From positions 62,001 through 126,000 of the forward strand of contig JAHHHB010000001.1 in assembly GCA_019359545.1 (NCBI GenBank): 64,000 bases of DNA, written 5' to 3'. This document shows positions 35,046 through 44,282 of the stretch, piece after piece; the first letter of the stretch is position 1, and the number at the start of each line of letters is the position of its first letter. The position numbers and the translations under genes are program-made. The notes beneath the pieces were generated by a model. The model had not been told where the DNA came from. It searched no databases and saw nothing but the letters and a program-made list of their open reading frames with translations. The DNA comes from Desmonostoc geniculatum HA4340-LM1 (GTDB lineage: Bacteria; Cyanobacteriota; Cyanobacteriia; Cyanobacteriales; Nostocaceae).

Positions 35046-37374
35046 CCAAAATTGAGAGAGTTTTTGGTTTAAAGTTACGCAATCTTAGGGCATTGCTCAC
35101 AACAGAAACCGAAGAAAGAGCCATTGCGGCTCCGGCGATAATGGGATTGAGTAACCAACCGAAGATCGGGAAGAGAATTCCAGCTGCAATGGGAATGCCG
35201 ATAATGTTATAGATAAAAGCAAAAAAGAGATTTTGCCTGATATTGTTGATAGTAGCGCGACTAAGTTGAATAGCCGTCACAATTCCTTGCAAATCTCCAG
35301 AAATTAGCGTGATATCGCTAGCAGCGATCGCCACATCTGTTCCTGTACCAATGGCAATTCCCACATCAGCCTGTGCTAGTGCTGGGGCATCATTTATGCC
35401 ATCGCCTACCATTGCTACAATTTGGGGAGTGGGGAGTGGGGAGTGGGGAGTGGGAAGAATTTTTCCTAGTCCCCAGTCCCTAGTCCCCAGTCCCTCTTTT
35501 TGCAGAGATTGGATTATCGCCGCCTTTTGATCTGGACGGACTTCGGCAAATACTCGTTTGATGCCAACTTGATGAGCGATCGCTTCTGCTGTTTGTTGAT
35601 TATCTCCGGTAAGCATTACTACTTCTAAACCCAACTTTTGTAGTGTTTTTACTACTGCTGCGGATGAAGGTTTAAGAGCATCGGCAATACCCATTACCGC
35701 TTGGATTTCGCCATCTACGGCTATGAAAATAACTGTTTTCCCAGCAGCTTCCCATGCATTTTTATACTGCTCAATAACCGTGGTATTAATTTCGAGTTCT
35801 GTTAACCAGCGTTGAGTACCAATTTGCACCAGGCGATCGCTAACAATTGCTTGGACACCACTACCCGGAATTGCTTGAAAGTTCTTAGCTTCTGTTAAAC
35901 TCACCTCTTGAGACTCGGCATACCTGACAACAGCCGAGGCTAAAGGATGTTCAGAATTCCTTTCTACCGTTGCTGCTAACTGTAAAAGTTGGAGTTCGTT
36001 ACCGTTGGCTGTGCCGTTGACAGTTACAAAATCTGTAACCGTAGGTTTACCCACAGTTAAAGTACCGGTTTTATCTAAAACGATGGTTTGGATTTTGTGT
36101 GCCAGTTCTAAGCTGTCTGCGCCCTTAATCAAAATCCCATTTTCTGCACCTTTGCCGGTTCCCACCATTACAGAAGTCGGGGTAGCTAAACCCAAAGCAC
36201 AAGGACAAGCGATAATTAGTACACCTACCGTTGTCATTGTTGCTAAGGTGAGGTTGCCTGTGAAGTTAAACCAAATCACAAAAGTGGCGATCGCAATGGC
36301 AATCACAGCTGGTACAAACCATCCCGTCACTCGATCTGCCAACCGCTGAATTGGTGCTTTAGAACCTTGTGCTTGTTGCACCAATTTGACGATTTGAGCC
36401 AAAAACGTATCTTTTCCGACTCGTGTCGCCCGAAACTGAAACGCACCCGCACCGTTTATTGTCGCCCCAATCACCTCATCTGGTGGTTGCTTTTTGACTG
36501 GCAAACTTTCACCAGTCACCATCGCTTCATCTACTGTGGAAACCCCTGCAATCACTTCCCCATCTACTGGAATTTTTTCGCCAGGGCGTACCAAAATCAC
36601 ATCGTTGATTTTGACTTCGGCGATGGGAACATCAATTTCTACACGATCACGGATGACTCTAGCATCTCTGGCTTGGAGTCCCATGAGTTTGCGGATAGCT
36701 TCAGAAGTCTGTCCCTTGGCGCGATTTTCCAATAATCGCCCCAGCAAAATTAAGGTAATGACAATGGCAGCAACTTCATAATAAACATGAGGAATCAAGC
36801 CCTGAGCAATAAAAAATCCAGGGAAAACGGTAATAAACAAAGAATATAGATAGGCTGCACTTGTACCCAAAGCAATCAGCGTGTCCATCGTCGCCGTATG
36901 ACGCTTCAAAGCTTTCCAGCCATTGCGGTAAAAAGATCCACCACACCAAAACACGACTGGTGTTGTCAACACTAGCTGTACCCAAGGATTCTCCAGGAAA
37001 CTGGGAATCAAGGGCAAATTTAGCCCAGTCATCATCGGTAGCGATCCTAAAAATAGGAAACTGCTGATTACACCTCCCACCGTTACTTTGAGGAAGAGTT
37101 CGCGTTGTTTTGCTTGTCTACTTGCTGTCTCTGCATCATTTTCTTCAGGGAGCATTTCTTCACAGAGTGAGTCGGAAGAGTAACCAGCAGCCGCGATCGC
37201 ACCTTGGATTTGTTCTAAATTAGTGAGAGAGCGATCGTAATTGATGGCGGCTTGTTCAGCTCCAAAGTTAACGTTGCAGTCAATCACCCCGCGAACCGAG
37301 CGAATCGCCTTTTCGACGTTGTTGGCACAAGCGGCACAACTCATGCCTCGAAGTTTGAGTGTGAGAGTATCCAT
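35032..37374 (-). CDS. Copper-translocating P1B-type ATPase
   Basis: Heavy-metal P-type ATPase of 780 residues in the CopA/PacS/CtaA class, pumping Cu(I). The N-terminal HMA domain has [14 protein letters not shown]. Core motifs are TGESLPV, the intramembrane CPC in [18 protein letters not shown] with the phosphorylated Asp, SEHPLA and [10 protein letters not shown]. The frame opens upstream at 37488, but those 38 codons only translate CCCATGC-type repeats; the ATG at 37374 ([13 protein letters not shown]) is the true start. An in-frame insertion of about 20 residues ([20 protein letters not shown]), encoded by heptamer repeat DNA, sits just before IVAMVGDG, between the phosphorylation and hinge motifs. 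The C-terminus also runs into repeat DNA. Confidence 0.9.
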   Translation of the reverse strand: MDTLTLKLRGMSCAACANNVEKAIRSVRGVIDCNVNFGAEQAAINYDRSLTNLEQIQGAIAAAGYSSDSLCEEMLPEENDAETASRQAKQRELFLKVTVGGVISSFLFLGSLPMMTGLNLPLIPSFLENPWVQLVLTTPVVFWCGGSFYRNGWKALKRHTATMDTLIALGTSAAYLYSLFITVFPGFFIAQGLIPHVYYEVAAIVITLILLGRLLENRAKGQTSEAIRKLMGLQARDARVIRDRVEIDVPIAEVKINDVILVRPGEKIPVDGEVIAGVSTVDEAMVTGESLPVKKQPPDEVIGATINGAGAFQFRATRVGKDTFLAQIVKLVQQAQGSKAPIQRLADRVTGWFVPAVIAIAIATFVIWFNFTGNLTLATMTTVGVLIIACPCALGLATPTSVMVGTGKGAENGILIKGADSLELAHKIQTIVLDKTGTLTVGKPTVTDFVTVNGTANGNELQLLQLAATVERNSEHPLASAVVRYAESQEVSLTEAKNFQAIPGSGVQAIVSDRLVQIGTQRWLTELEINTTVIEQYKNAWEAAGKTVIFIAVDGEIQAVMGIADALKPSSAAVVKTLQKLGLEVVMLTGDNQQTAEAIAHQVGIKRVFAEVRPDQKAAIIQSLQKEGLGTRDWGLGKILPTPHSPLPTPQIVAMVGDGINDAPALAQADVGIAIGTGTDVAIAASDITLISGDLQGIVTAIQLSRATINNIRQNLFFAFIYNIIGIPIAAGILFPIFGWLLNPIIAGAAMALSSVSVVSNALRLRNFKPKTLSILDFRF
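35420..35497. repeat. Heptamer repeat inside the copper ATPase gene
   Basis: GGGGAGT units (35425-35453) and CCCTAGT/CCCCAGT units (35465-35492) form an opposed repeat pair inside the coding region, in frame. It is the same low-complexity family seen in the spacers at 34925 and 37375-37569. Confidence 0.8.
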
Positions 37375-37569
37375 ACTGGGGATTGGGGATTGGGGATTGG
37401 GGATTGGGCATGGGGCATGGGGCATGGGGCATAGGGCATTGGAAGAGGCAGAGGGGCAGAAGGGCAGAGGGGAAAGAACAAGGCACATTGAACTCTCCTC
37501 TGCTCCCCTGCTCCCCTACCTCCCCTACCTCCCCTGCCTCCCCACTCCCCACTCCCCACTCCCCTTTCT
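37375..37569. repeat. Repeat-filled spacer upstream of copA
   Basis: GGGGATT units (37378-37406), GGGGCAT units (37408-37435), then GAGGGGCAGAAG-type and CTCCCCT/ACTCCCC units. No gene; open frames on both strands here are pure repeat translation. Confidence 0.85.
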
Positions 37570-37764
37570 TTAGCCGACTGGATAGCCAGCAGCAGCTAAC
37601 GCTTCCTTAATCGCTGTTTCTGAAGCTTGAGTTTCGACGCTGACAAGCTTGGTTGTTGGATCGGCTTGAATGCTAGCATTAGCATCGACTGCCTGAAGTG
37701 CTTTGGTGATGGTACTTGCACAAACAGAACAAGCCATGTTGGGAACTGTGAGTTGGAAAGTCAT
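37570..37764 (-). CDS. Atx1-like copper chaperone (HMA domain)
   Basis: A 64-residue heavy-metal-associated domain protein with the Cu(I) site MACSVC (residues 10-15; family MxCxxC) in a ferredoxin-like fold (FQLTVPNMACSVCASTITKA, then VSVETQASETAIKEALAAAGYPV). It would pass copper to the P-type ATPase encoded next. An upstream in-frame start at 37797 would add 11 residues; the ATG at 37764 (MTFQLTV) fits the family. The spacer to copA is 195 bases of repeats. Confidence 0.85.
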   Translation of the reverse strand: MTFQLTVPNMACSVCASTITKALQAVDANASIQADPTTKLVSVETQASETAIKEALAAAGYPVG

Positions 37765-37961
37765 AGATTTACGGGATAAAATAAACAACCTCGCCACACC
37801 AAGCTGGATGACTGGGACTTAATCTTACATCCCAGAAATTTCTGATTTCTGGCCGAAGAATCGCCTTGAATTTATCCTAGACTCTCCAGCTGGCTAGAGA
37901 GTCTAGAGATTTTTAAAAGTTTCAAAACTACAATGTAATACAAAAAGTTGTCACCGGTTGA

Positions 37962-38495
37962 CTGCTCAAGCAATGCAAGCGTTATTTCAGTACGGAGTTT
38001 AAAAACCGGATTAAGAGCTATCAACAGCAAATGCCTTGGCTAGTTTGCGAAATTAATGGTGAACTTGCAGGCTACGCTTATGCTAGTCCTTATCGAACCC
38101 GTGCGGCTTATCAATGGTCTGTAGAATCATCAGTGTACGTCAGTGAAAATCATCGCCGCAAAGGAATTGCTAAAGCCTTGTATACGGCGCTATTTAAGTT
38201 ACTGCAACTGCAAGGATTTTATAACGTTGTAGCTGCCATCGCTTTACCCAATCAACCCAGTGTAGCTGTACACGAAGCTGTTGGTTTTGCGCCTGTAGGA
38301 GTCTTTCATCGAGTTGGTTTTAAATTTGGTAAGTGGCGTGATGTAGGTTATTGGCAATTATCTCTACAACCAGAGCAATCTTTCTTGAGTGATGGCGATG
38401 AACCTATAAATTCACCTCTTTCTGTGTCAGAAATACAGAAATCGCCTTTGTGGGATGAAGCTTTAACAAATGGACTGTTGTTGCTGCGAGTTTAA
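37962..38495 (+). pseudogene. N-terminally truncated phosphinothricin-type GNAT acetyltransferase
   Basis: From the ATG at 38031 (154 aa) the protein reads MPWLVCEINGELAGYAYAS, RTRAAYQWSVESSVYV, RRKGIAKALYTALF and NQPSVAVHEAVGFAPVGVFH, which is the Pat/Bar-type N-acetyltransferase pattern with its acetyl-CoA loop. The same frame stays open upstream to a stop at 37959-37961, and codons for EFKNRIKSYQQQ continue the family match without any start codon. The first 45-50 residues of the family (including strand 1 and the IYNHYV-like part) are missing in all frames. So the gene has lost its 5' end. A shortened product is possible but would lack part of the fold. Confidence 0.7.
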
Positions 38496-38890
38496 CTTCA
38501 TACCAAATTTCAGGAGTTCGCCACAAATTAAACCCCGAAAAACTCTGCGTATCTTTGCGTTAACTTTGCGCCCCTGGAGCGTTTAAAAACTTTCCATGAG
38601 TGAGACACCAAAAATTATGTCAGAAATTGCTGATTTATCTGCATCTCAACTCATATCACTATACCGCGATCGCCGTGAAGCTTATACCCTGATATCTGAT
38701 GGTGATGCTGTCATGCTTCTAAAATGCAGCATTTAGGTCATTTTTAAAATACAGCATTTACGATCGCACCTGCGGAATCTGGGATGTAAGGAAACCCAAC
38801 ACCCTGATTCGCGTTGGGTTTCGTTCCTCAACCCAACCTACATCTAACGCACAATTTAAGGCTTGACACGCTACTACTGGCGTGACACAG
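38496..38890. other. Spacer with a short open frame and repeats
   Basis: A plus-strand frame at 38596-38736 encodes 46 residues (MSETPKIMSEIADLSASQLI, then YRDRREAY) and resembles the start of a longer gene cut off by a repeat containing AAAATGCAGCATTTA/AAAATACAGCATTTA (38717-38761). It may be a gene remnant; I do not recognise it. Upstream is a TCTGCGTATCTTTGCG repeat (about 38545-38572) whose reverse type recurs near 50805. Downstream, GGAAACCCAACACC...GTTGGGTTTCGTTCC (38790-38841) recurs at 58091-58170. Confidence 0.5.
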
Positions 38891-40489
38891 CTAATTCGTG
38901 ATTTGGACTAATTTCATCATTCCTTGATCCTCATGGTCTAGAATGTGACAGTGCAAGACGAATTTGCCATCAAATTCTGTATAACGGCTCTTAACCGTTT
39001 CAGGAGAGCCGTTTCTCACCAGCAATGTATCCCGCCAAATATTCTCATTGTTGCCATTAGGATCTTTACGTGTGTACTGGAAGGGATTGACATGAATATG
39101 AAAAGGATGATTGGCAAGTTGCGAGCTCAGATTCCACTCATCAGCAGTGTTAAGTGTTAACGAGATGGGATTGGGATCATTCGGATTAAATGACTCGCCA
39201 TTAACCGTGAACTTAGCAGGCTGAGTATTAATGTCAATATTAAACACTACCTGCTGGTGACCAGTTATGTCCCCGATCTCTGGGGGTGAATCCTGCTGTT
39301 TTACTGCCAATAACTCGGAATCGTCTGGCAATTTCATATCCACAGGCTCACCTTCCACTACCACTTTAGCGAGGTACTGTCCAGTCTCTCCAACTGCAAG
39401 GAGCGATCGCTGCGGACTAGTTGGAAGATCTACGAGATAGTATGTTCCGGGAAATTTGTCGGCTTTTACTAGCACATCACTGCGATAGCCAGGTTGAAGT
39501 TCGAGTTCGTTCCACGAGTCTTTCTTACCTAGAGTAATACCATCGACTGCGATTTCATGAAGCGGAATGTTCTGGTGGTTTGGGTATTGCAGTCCCAGCT
39601 CAATTGTATCTCGGATACCAGCGTGAATCAAACGCCAACGTTGCACTTCTCCTGGACGCATTCTGATCGTTGGGTAAACCTGACCATTGATGGTAGTCTG
39701 GCGTCCTGATACAGACCACTTGGAGTTTCCATTGGAGTCAACTCCGAATGCATCGTAGCTTTCTAAGTTTCCGGTTGTGTCATAGAATATCTGCTGGAAG
39801 ACAAATGTTTTTTCCTCTGCGTTCTTGATCTCAGGTATCTCATCAAGTCCACCCTCAACGATTAAAGCTCCCGCCATTCCACTGGAAACTTGTATAGCAG
39901 TCGATCCATGTTGATGGGCATGATACCAATGAGTACCGGCTGGGTGGTCTGATGGTAATTCAATTTCAATCGGGTAGGAATTCTGGGGTTCCATTTCCCT
40001 CAGTACATTGTCACTAATACCACTGGGCGAAACGTGAAATCCGTGGGTATGGAAATTAGTAGTGTTAAAGCGGTGTGGAGTGTTATTGATGTCTGCCTGT
40101 CGTGATAATGGGTCTGGTGGGAGACTGTTGATCAAAGTAATGTTCATGCGATCGCTTGGCTTAACACGCAGGGTCGGCCCCACTAAGTTACCGTTGTAGG
40201 AACGAAGATGGACTGGGCATCCAGCGATTATGTTATCGCCGTATTTAACCTCTAATTCAGTTGACACCACGCCATCTCTAGATGAAATTTCGGTTGGATT
40301 CTGAAAGTCAGCACCGCCATATTTTTGAATATCGATCGGCTTTTCTGCACAAGAAGGATTCGGTTCAGAAGCATTATCTGCCTGCTGTGCAATCTCTAGC
40401 GAAGCTGCGTAAGAACTGGAAAACGGTGTAATTAAAAATACTATTATTGTAGCAATTACACAGAGAATATTGAAGATGCATTTTCGCAT
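38891..40489 (-). CDS. Periplasmic multicopper oxidase (laccase/CotA-like)
   Basis: A 532-residue multicopper oxidase with an N-terminal signal (MRKCIFNILCVIATIIVFLI, cleavage near SYAAS). All four copper-binding blocks are present: NFHTHGFHV, HWYHAHQHGS, HPFHIHVNPF and HCHILDHEDQGMM, the last giving the type 1 Cys/His and the axial Met region. It would oxidise Cu(I), phenolics or metal ions with reduction of oxygen to water. The frame extends upstream to 40543; the ATG at 40489 places the signal peptide correctly. Context with copA, a copper chaperone and a hemocyanin-like gene suggests copper handling or phenol oxidation. Confidence 0.9.
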   Translation of the reverse strand: MRKCIFNILCVIATIIVFLITPFSSSYAASLEIAQQADNASEPNPSCAEKPIDIQKYGGADFQNPTEISSRDGVVSTELEVKYGDNIIAGCPVHLRSYNGNLVGPTLRVKPSDRMNITLINSLPPDPLSRQADINNTPHRFNTTNFHTHGFHVSPSGISDNVLREMEPQNSYPIEIELPSDHPAGTHWYHAHQHGSTAIQVSSGMAGALIVEGGLDEIPEIKNAEEKTFVFQQIFYDTTGNLESYDAFGVDSNGNSKWSVSGRQTTINGQVYPTIRMRPGEVQRWRLIHAGIRDTIELGLQYPNHQNIPLHEIAVDGITLGKKDSWNELELQPGYRSDVLVKADKFPGTYYLVDLPTSPQRSLLAVGETGQYLAKVVVEGEPVDMKLPDDSELLAVKQQDSPPEIGDITGHQQVVFNIDINTQPAKFTVNGESFNPNDPNPISLTLNTADEWNLSSQLANHPFHIHVNPFQYTRKDPNGNNENIWRDTLLVRNGSPETVKSRYTEFDGKFVLHCHILDHEDQGMMKLVQITN

Positions 40490-41058
40490 TATTAGGACTC
40501 GTTTCTGATTAGAGATGTTGAACATGGATTTATCAAGTTGCAAGCTGAAAAATATCTATCTTTAGCTAGATAGCAAATAACTTTGACAACCTGTAGTAGT
40601 AATTCTATGACTGAATTGGGATTAATTGTAATACCCAAGACAGTCTTTTAACACTACTTTATTTTTCTCGAAAAAGAAAAATAAATAGCTAATTGCAATT
40701 AAATAAAAAAGTCTAGACGGCGAATTATAAATAGCTTGTCAAATTATTGCTGTTGAGTCATTTTGTCATGTCTTAGTCTAAATTACAGTAATAGTTTTGA
40801 GCGCCCTGCTTACTTTTTTAAAATTATCTCTAGCAAAATAAAAATAGAGCAATTCTAATTCAATAAAATTAAAAAGCTTTTATGTAAAAATTCATATTAA
40901 TAACGTGAAATTTTCATTAAAATATCCTCATATTTTAGGAAAATATAAACAAATATTTCTGTTTTAGAAAATTTAGAAATATGAGAGACAAAAAAAGTTA
41001 TTAATGTGATAGCTGTTATTACAGCAGTACTTTTTTTTACAATTGGAGAAAATAATGT
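40490..41058. other. AT-rich divergent regulatory spacer
   Basis: It lies between the minus-strand multicopper oxidase and the plus-strand hemocyanin-like cluster, so it should contain promoters for both. It is very AT-rich with no repeat or coding signal recognised. No copper-regulator box was identified. Confidence 0.4.
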
Positions 41059-41493
41059 ATGGCTTTTAATCCAGATATAGTTGTGGGCAATTGGACATAT
41101 CGCAGCTTCTTAAATAATCCAGGCTATATTGAGGACGTTCAGAATTTAGAGGAATTCAAGGAGCTGTTTCTATTTGGCGAAGGCGATATTGAGATAGTTG
41201 AATCACCTTTCGGTAGGTTGGGAGGGAACGTTCGCTTTGGTGATGAATATATTTTGGATCTCAAAGGGTCTATCGGATATGGGAATCCCTTCAATCTGAC
41301 TTTTCAAGGCGTAGGAAGATCGGATACACAAGCAAAAGGTTGGATATATGACTATGTTGGCTACCTTGTGCCTGCTTGGCCTAATGGTATCGATGAGAAA
41401 GAAGCAATTGTGGGTTCAGTGATTAGAACTGTTCCACATGATGGCAGACCTGCTGGTGTGGTTGCTTCGTTCATTGCTGTTAAAAAGAGTTAA
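41059..41493 (+). CDS. Small beta-rich protein, unknown, first gene of hemocyanin-like cluster
   Basis: A 144-residue protein without signal peptide. It looks like a small beta barrel: VVGNWTYRSFLNNP, LFGEGDIEIVESPFGRLGGN, DEYILDLKGSIGYGNPFNLTF, WIYDYVGYLVPAWPNG, AIVGSVIRTVPHDGRPAGV. No catalytic or metal motif stands out. Ribosome site GGAGA lies about 10 bases before the ATG. It is followed after 114 bases by the hemocyanin N-domain-like gene on the same strand and may act with it. I do not recognise the family; lipocalin-like folding is only an impression. Confidence 0.65.
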   Translation: MAFNPDIVVGNWTYRSFLNNPGYIEDVQNLEEFKELFLFGEGDIEIVESPFGRLGGNVRFGDEYILDLKGSIGYGNPFNLTFQGVGRSDTQAKGWIYDYVGYLVPAWPNGIDEKEAIVGSVIRTVPHDGRPAGVVASFIAVKKS

Positions 41494-41607
41494 GAACATT
41501 GACGCGAAAATATACAGCACAACAGATGCAGAAAATAATTTTGCAGAAAAATATGAGATAAGTATCGCCTCGTTCGCAGCTCATTCAAGGCGATAGGAGG
41601 AAATAAA

Positions 41608-42003
41608 ATGGCACAGATTGACGAGATCCAAACCAAAGTCAACGATATCCTGTCAGGTCAGAGCAAGGGTCAGCATCAGGACACACAGCCATCGCCACGC
41701 CACTTCAGCTCGTATGTGAATGAGGACGTAGAAAAAGCTACTGCCTTAGCTTCTAGACTGATGCAAATTGCAGAGAAAAAAGGTGGCGAAGCAGGTCTAG
41801 CTGATGCAATTGAGGAAACTGAGAGAATAATCGGTACAGAAATTCCCGGACTAGTGCAGTATGCTCTCAAGCTCTTTATCACTCATTATCCAGAAGCACG
41901 AGCCAAGTTAAAACTTAGGCCTCTTGAGCAACGCCAACCGAACATCGTGCGTCCATCAAATCCACCGAAAGACCAACAATCTAAGCAAGAGGAATCAAAA
42001 TGA
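41608..42003 (+). CDS. Stand-alone hemocyanin N-domain-like helical protein
   Basis: A 131-residue, mostly helical protein. It is clearly homologous to residues 1-130 of the next protein: IQTKVNDILSG, HFSSYVNEDVEKATALASRL, GGEAGLADAIEETE, EIPGLVQYALKLFITHYPEA and PLEQRQPNIV all have near-identical partners there. These segments also resemble the end of the arthropod hemocyanin N domain (PxLFQYALSVAxxHRPD). It has no copper ligands of its own. The stop overlaps the next start by four bases (ATGA), so both are translated together. Possible roles are a subunit, an inhibitor or a chaperone of the copper protein (inference). A GGAGG ribosome site precedes the ATG. Confidence 0.75.
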   Translation: MAQIDEIQTKVNDILSGQSKGQHQDTQPSPRHFSSYVNEDVEKATALASRLMQIAEKKGGEAGLADAIEETERIIGTEIPGLVQYALKLFITHYPEARAKLKLRPLEQRQPNIVRPSNPPKDQQSKQEESK

Positions 42004-44030
42004 CACAGCCTAGCGATTTACAAACAAAAGTGAATGATATTTTATCAGGTCGTGGCAAGGACAAGGGGGTTTCTGTGCCAAGTCCTTTGGAAACAGCGGC
42101 TTTGCAACGCCATTTCAGCCCTTTTGTGAATGAGGATCTAGAAAGAGCAGTTGCTTTAGCTTCCGAACTGATGAGGATTGCTGAAAATAAGGGTGGTGAG
42201 GCAGGAATAGTTAGTGCTTTGGAGGAAATTGAGCAAAAAAGTGCGACCGAGATTCCAGGACTGGTGCAGTATGCAGTCAAACTATTTATCACTCACTACC
42301 CGCAAGCACGCACCTTGATTAAAGTTAAGCCGCTTGAGGAGCGCCAGCCCAACCTCATAGCTCCATCGAAGGCGCTAAAGTTTACTGGTAAAAAACCAGA
42401 GACAACCGCAGAGATTCAAGAAGCTGGTTCTACACCACCTGAAGACAAACTCGAATTCTGGCGAGAAGATCCACTGCTCAATGAACACCACGAACACTGG
42501 CACATAGTCTATCCTACTAGTGGTCGCCCCAGTCCCAGTGGTAGTTATGAACTAGGCGATCGCCACGGCGAACTCTTTGCTTACATGCACGAGCAAATGA
42601 TCGCTCGCTACGACGCTGAACGCCTCGCTGTTGGTCTGCAACGGGTAGACCGCTTTTCTAACTACCGAGCAACCATTCCTCAGGGTTACAACCCAGGAGA
42701 TTTGAAACTTCGCCAAGAAGATGGGACGTGGTATCTGTTCCGTGCCCGGCCAGCAGGGGCGACGATTAGCGATCTGACAGGTGATTTTGCTGGGCGTCCT
42801 GGTGCTAAACTCAGCAACCAAGAAGCATTCCGCGATCGCTTATTTGAAGCTGCCACAAGTGGGATATTCCAAGAACTGCCCTCTCAGGAGCCAGTCAAAA
42901 TTGATAATCTCGGCAATACAGAAGAGGCAAATATTAACTCTATTGACTATTACGGGTCGGGCAATCCCAACAACAATAAAATCTACGGCAATCATCACAA
43001 TGATGGTCACATCCACCTCATGCTGTTTGATAATGTCTTACCCTTCGGCGTAATGGCAGACACAGCTACAGCTGTGCGAGATCCGATTTTCTGGCGCTGG
43101 CACAAGCATATTGATTCCATCTTCCACACTTGGAAAGAGCAACAATCGCCTCATGATTTTTCCGACGCACCACCAGTCAAAATTCGCAAGTCTACTACAA
43201 ATGGAAAGGCCACAAGTCTCGACATCATCCTCTGTCGCCAGGACGGACTCCCGCCTGAGTTCAACCCAGAGCAAATCGCATCTGAGGCATTTGGTTATTC
43301 AGATAATCCAGAGCAGAACAACTGGAACGGTGACTTTGCAAACACGACGGTAAAACTTTCTAGTGGCGAAACAGTGACCACAACGGATGAACTGCTCACA
43401 CAGATGGAACAACGGCAGATTCAACTATATGATGATAATGACTCTCCCCAAACAGTGACTATCGATTACTTGTCCCACGACGACTTTTACTATTTCATCC
43501 GGGTCGAAAATAGCTCGGATCAAATTCAAAAGTTAACTGTGCGGATCTTTCTTGCACCAGAGACCGAGGTCGAGGATTGGAGTAGCTGGATTGAGATGGA
43601 TAAGTTTCTGTATCGGTTGAATGGTTCAGAACGCGCCGTTATCTTCCGTCGTGCGGATCTCTCATCGGTGATTCGCAAACCTGCACTCCGACCACAGGAT
43701 CTTGCTGACCCAAATTCATCCTTAAGAGACCAACAACCTTGGTGTGATTGTGGTTGGCCTTATACCATGCTGCTACCCCGTGGTACAAACGAAGGTATGG
43801 AATTCCGGCTGTTCGTCATGTTTTCCAGTGGAGACGACTTAAATTTGCCCGAACAACCTGAATGTTGTACCTCCATTAGCTACTGCGGTCTACAGGACAC
43901 AGATTATCCCGACAAGCGCGAGATGGGCTATCCTTTCAACCGAACCTTTCCCAACGGGATATTATCTGCGATCGCCCAGTACGATAATATGACTTCAAGG
44001 ACGATCGAGATCCGTTGCAAGAACCTTTAG
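42000..44030 (+). CDS. Hemocyanin/prophenoloxidase-like type 3 copper protein
   Basis: A 676-residue protein with the full three-domain layout of arthropod hemocyanins and prophenoloxidases. N domain (1-130) is helical. The copper domain (about 145-385) has CuA ligands His164 and His168 in EHHEHWHIVYP and His197 in GELFAYMHEQMIARYDAERL. CuB ligands are His333 and His337 in HHNDGHIHL and His368 in RDPIFWRWHKHID. The C domain (about 430-676) has CDCGWPYTMLLPRGT, FRLFVMFSS and YCGLQDTDYPDKREMGYPF, the conserved Cys-rich signature. Ordinary bacterial tyrosinases lack the N and C domains. No signal peptide, so cytosolic. It may bind oxygen or oxidise phenols. Coupled to the preceding gene by an ATGA overlap. 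Confidence 0.88.
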   Translation: MTQPSDLQTKVNDILSGRGKDKGVSVPSPLETAALQRHFSPFVNEDLERAVALASELMRIAENKGGEAGIVSALEEIEQKSATEIPGLVQYAVKLFITHYPQARTLIKVKPLEERQPNLIAPSKALKFTGKKPETTAEIQEAGSTPPEDKLEFWREDPLLNEHHEHWHIVYPTSGRPSPSGSYELGDRHGELFAYMHEQMIARYDAERLAVGLQRVDRFSNYRATIPQGYNPGDLKLRQEDGTWYLFRARPAGATISDLTGDFAGRPGAKLSNQEAFRDRLFEAATSGIFQELPSQEPVKIDNLGNTEEANINSIDYYGSGNPNNNKIYGNHHNDGHIHLMLFDNVLPFGVMADTATAVRDPIFWRWHKHIDSIFHTWKEQQSPHDFSDAPPVKIRKSTTNGKATSLDIILCRQDGLPPEFNPEQIASEAFGYSDNPEQNNWNGDFANTTVKLSSGETVTTTDELLTQMEQRQIQLYDDNDSPQTVTIDYLSHDDFYYFIRVENSSDQIQKLTVRIFLAPETEVEDWSSWIEMDKFLYRLNGSERAVIFRRADLSSVIRKPALRPQDLADPNSSLRDQQPWCDCGWPYTMLLPRGTNEGMEFRLFVMFSSGDDLNLPEQPECCTSISYCGLQDTDYPDKREMGYPFNRTFPNGILSAIAQYDNMTSRTIEIRCKNL

Positions 44031-44123
44031 CTTGAGCAAAAAGAAGCCTCTGGCCTACCCGCTCTTAGGCGATGAGATGAATTTTTGGGCGCTCTGTGTC
44101 CCACCCCACTCTCTTAACGACTA

Positions 44124-44282
44124 TCATCGCTCTAGAGAGTGGGGTGGGCGACGCATCGCCAAACTTTGAACTAGGGTTCTCAACGCTTCAGACATCGGGA
44201 TGTCCAAGGTTTCCGCAAACTCCTTCAATAGCCCTAACTCTCTATCATTAAGCCTTGTTTCAACTCTGTGCTTTCTAGACAT
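44124..44282 (-). CDS. Small ribbon-helix-helix (CopG/MobC-like) protein
   Basis: A 52-residue frame starting ATG at 44282: a basic strand-forming start (KHRVETRLNDRELGLL) followed by helices KEFAETLDIPMSEALRTLVQ, the RHH DNA-binding pattern. Such short proteins occur next to IS200/IS605-type transposases and in antitoxin pairs; no partner is intact here. Its stop lies within an inverted repeat that could act as terminator. Confidence 0.5.
   Translation of the reverse strand: MSRKHRVETRLNDRELGLLKEFAETLDIPMSEALRTLVQSLAMRRPPHSLER

Noticed and set aside
37241-37573. Open frames on both strands over the copA upstream spacer
   Set aside because: They translate simple CCCCACT/GGGGCAT repeats into low-complexity peptides and are not genes.
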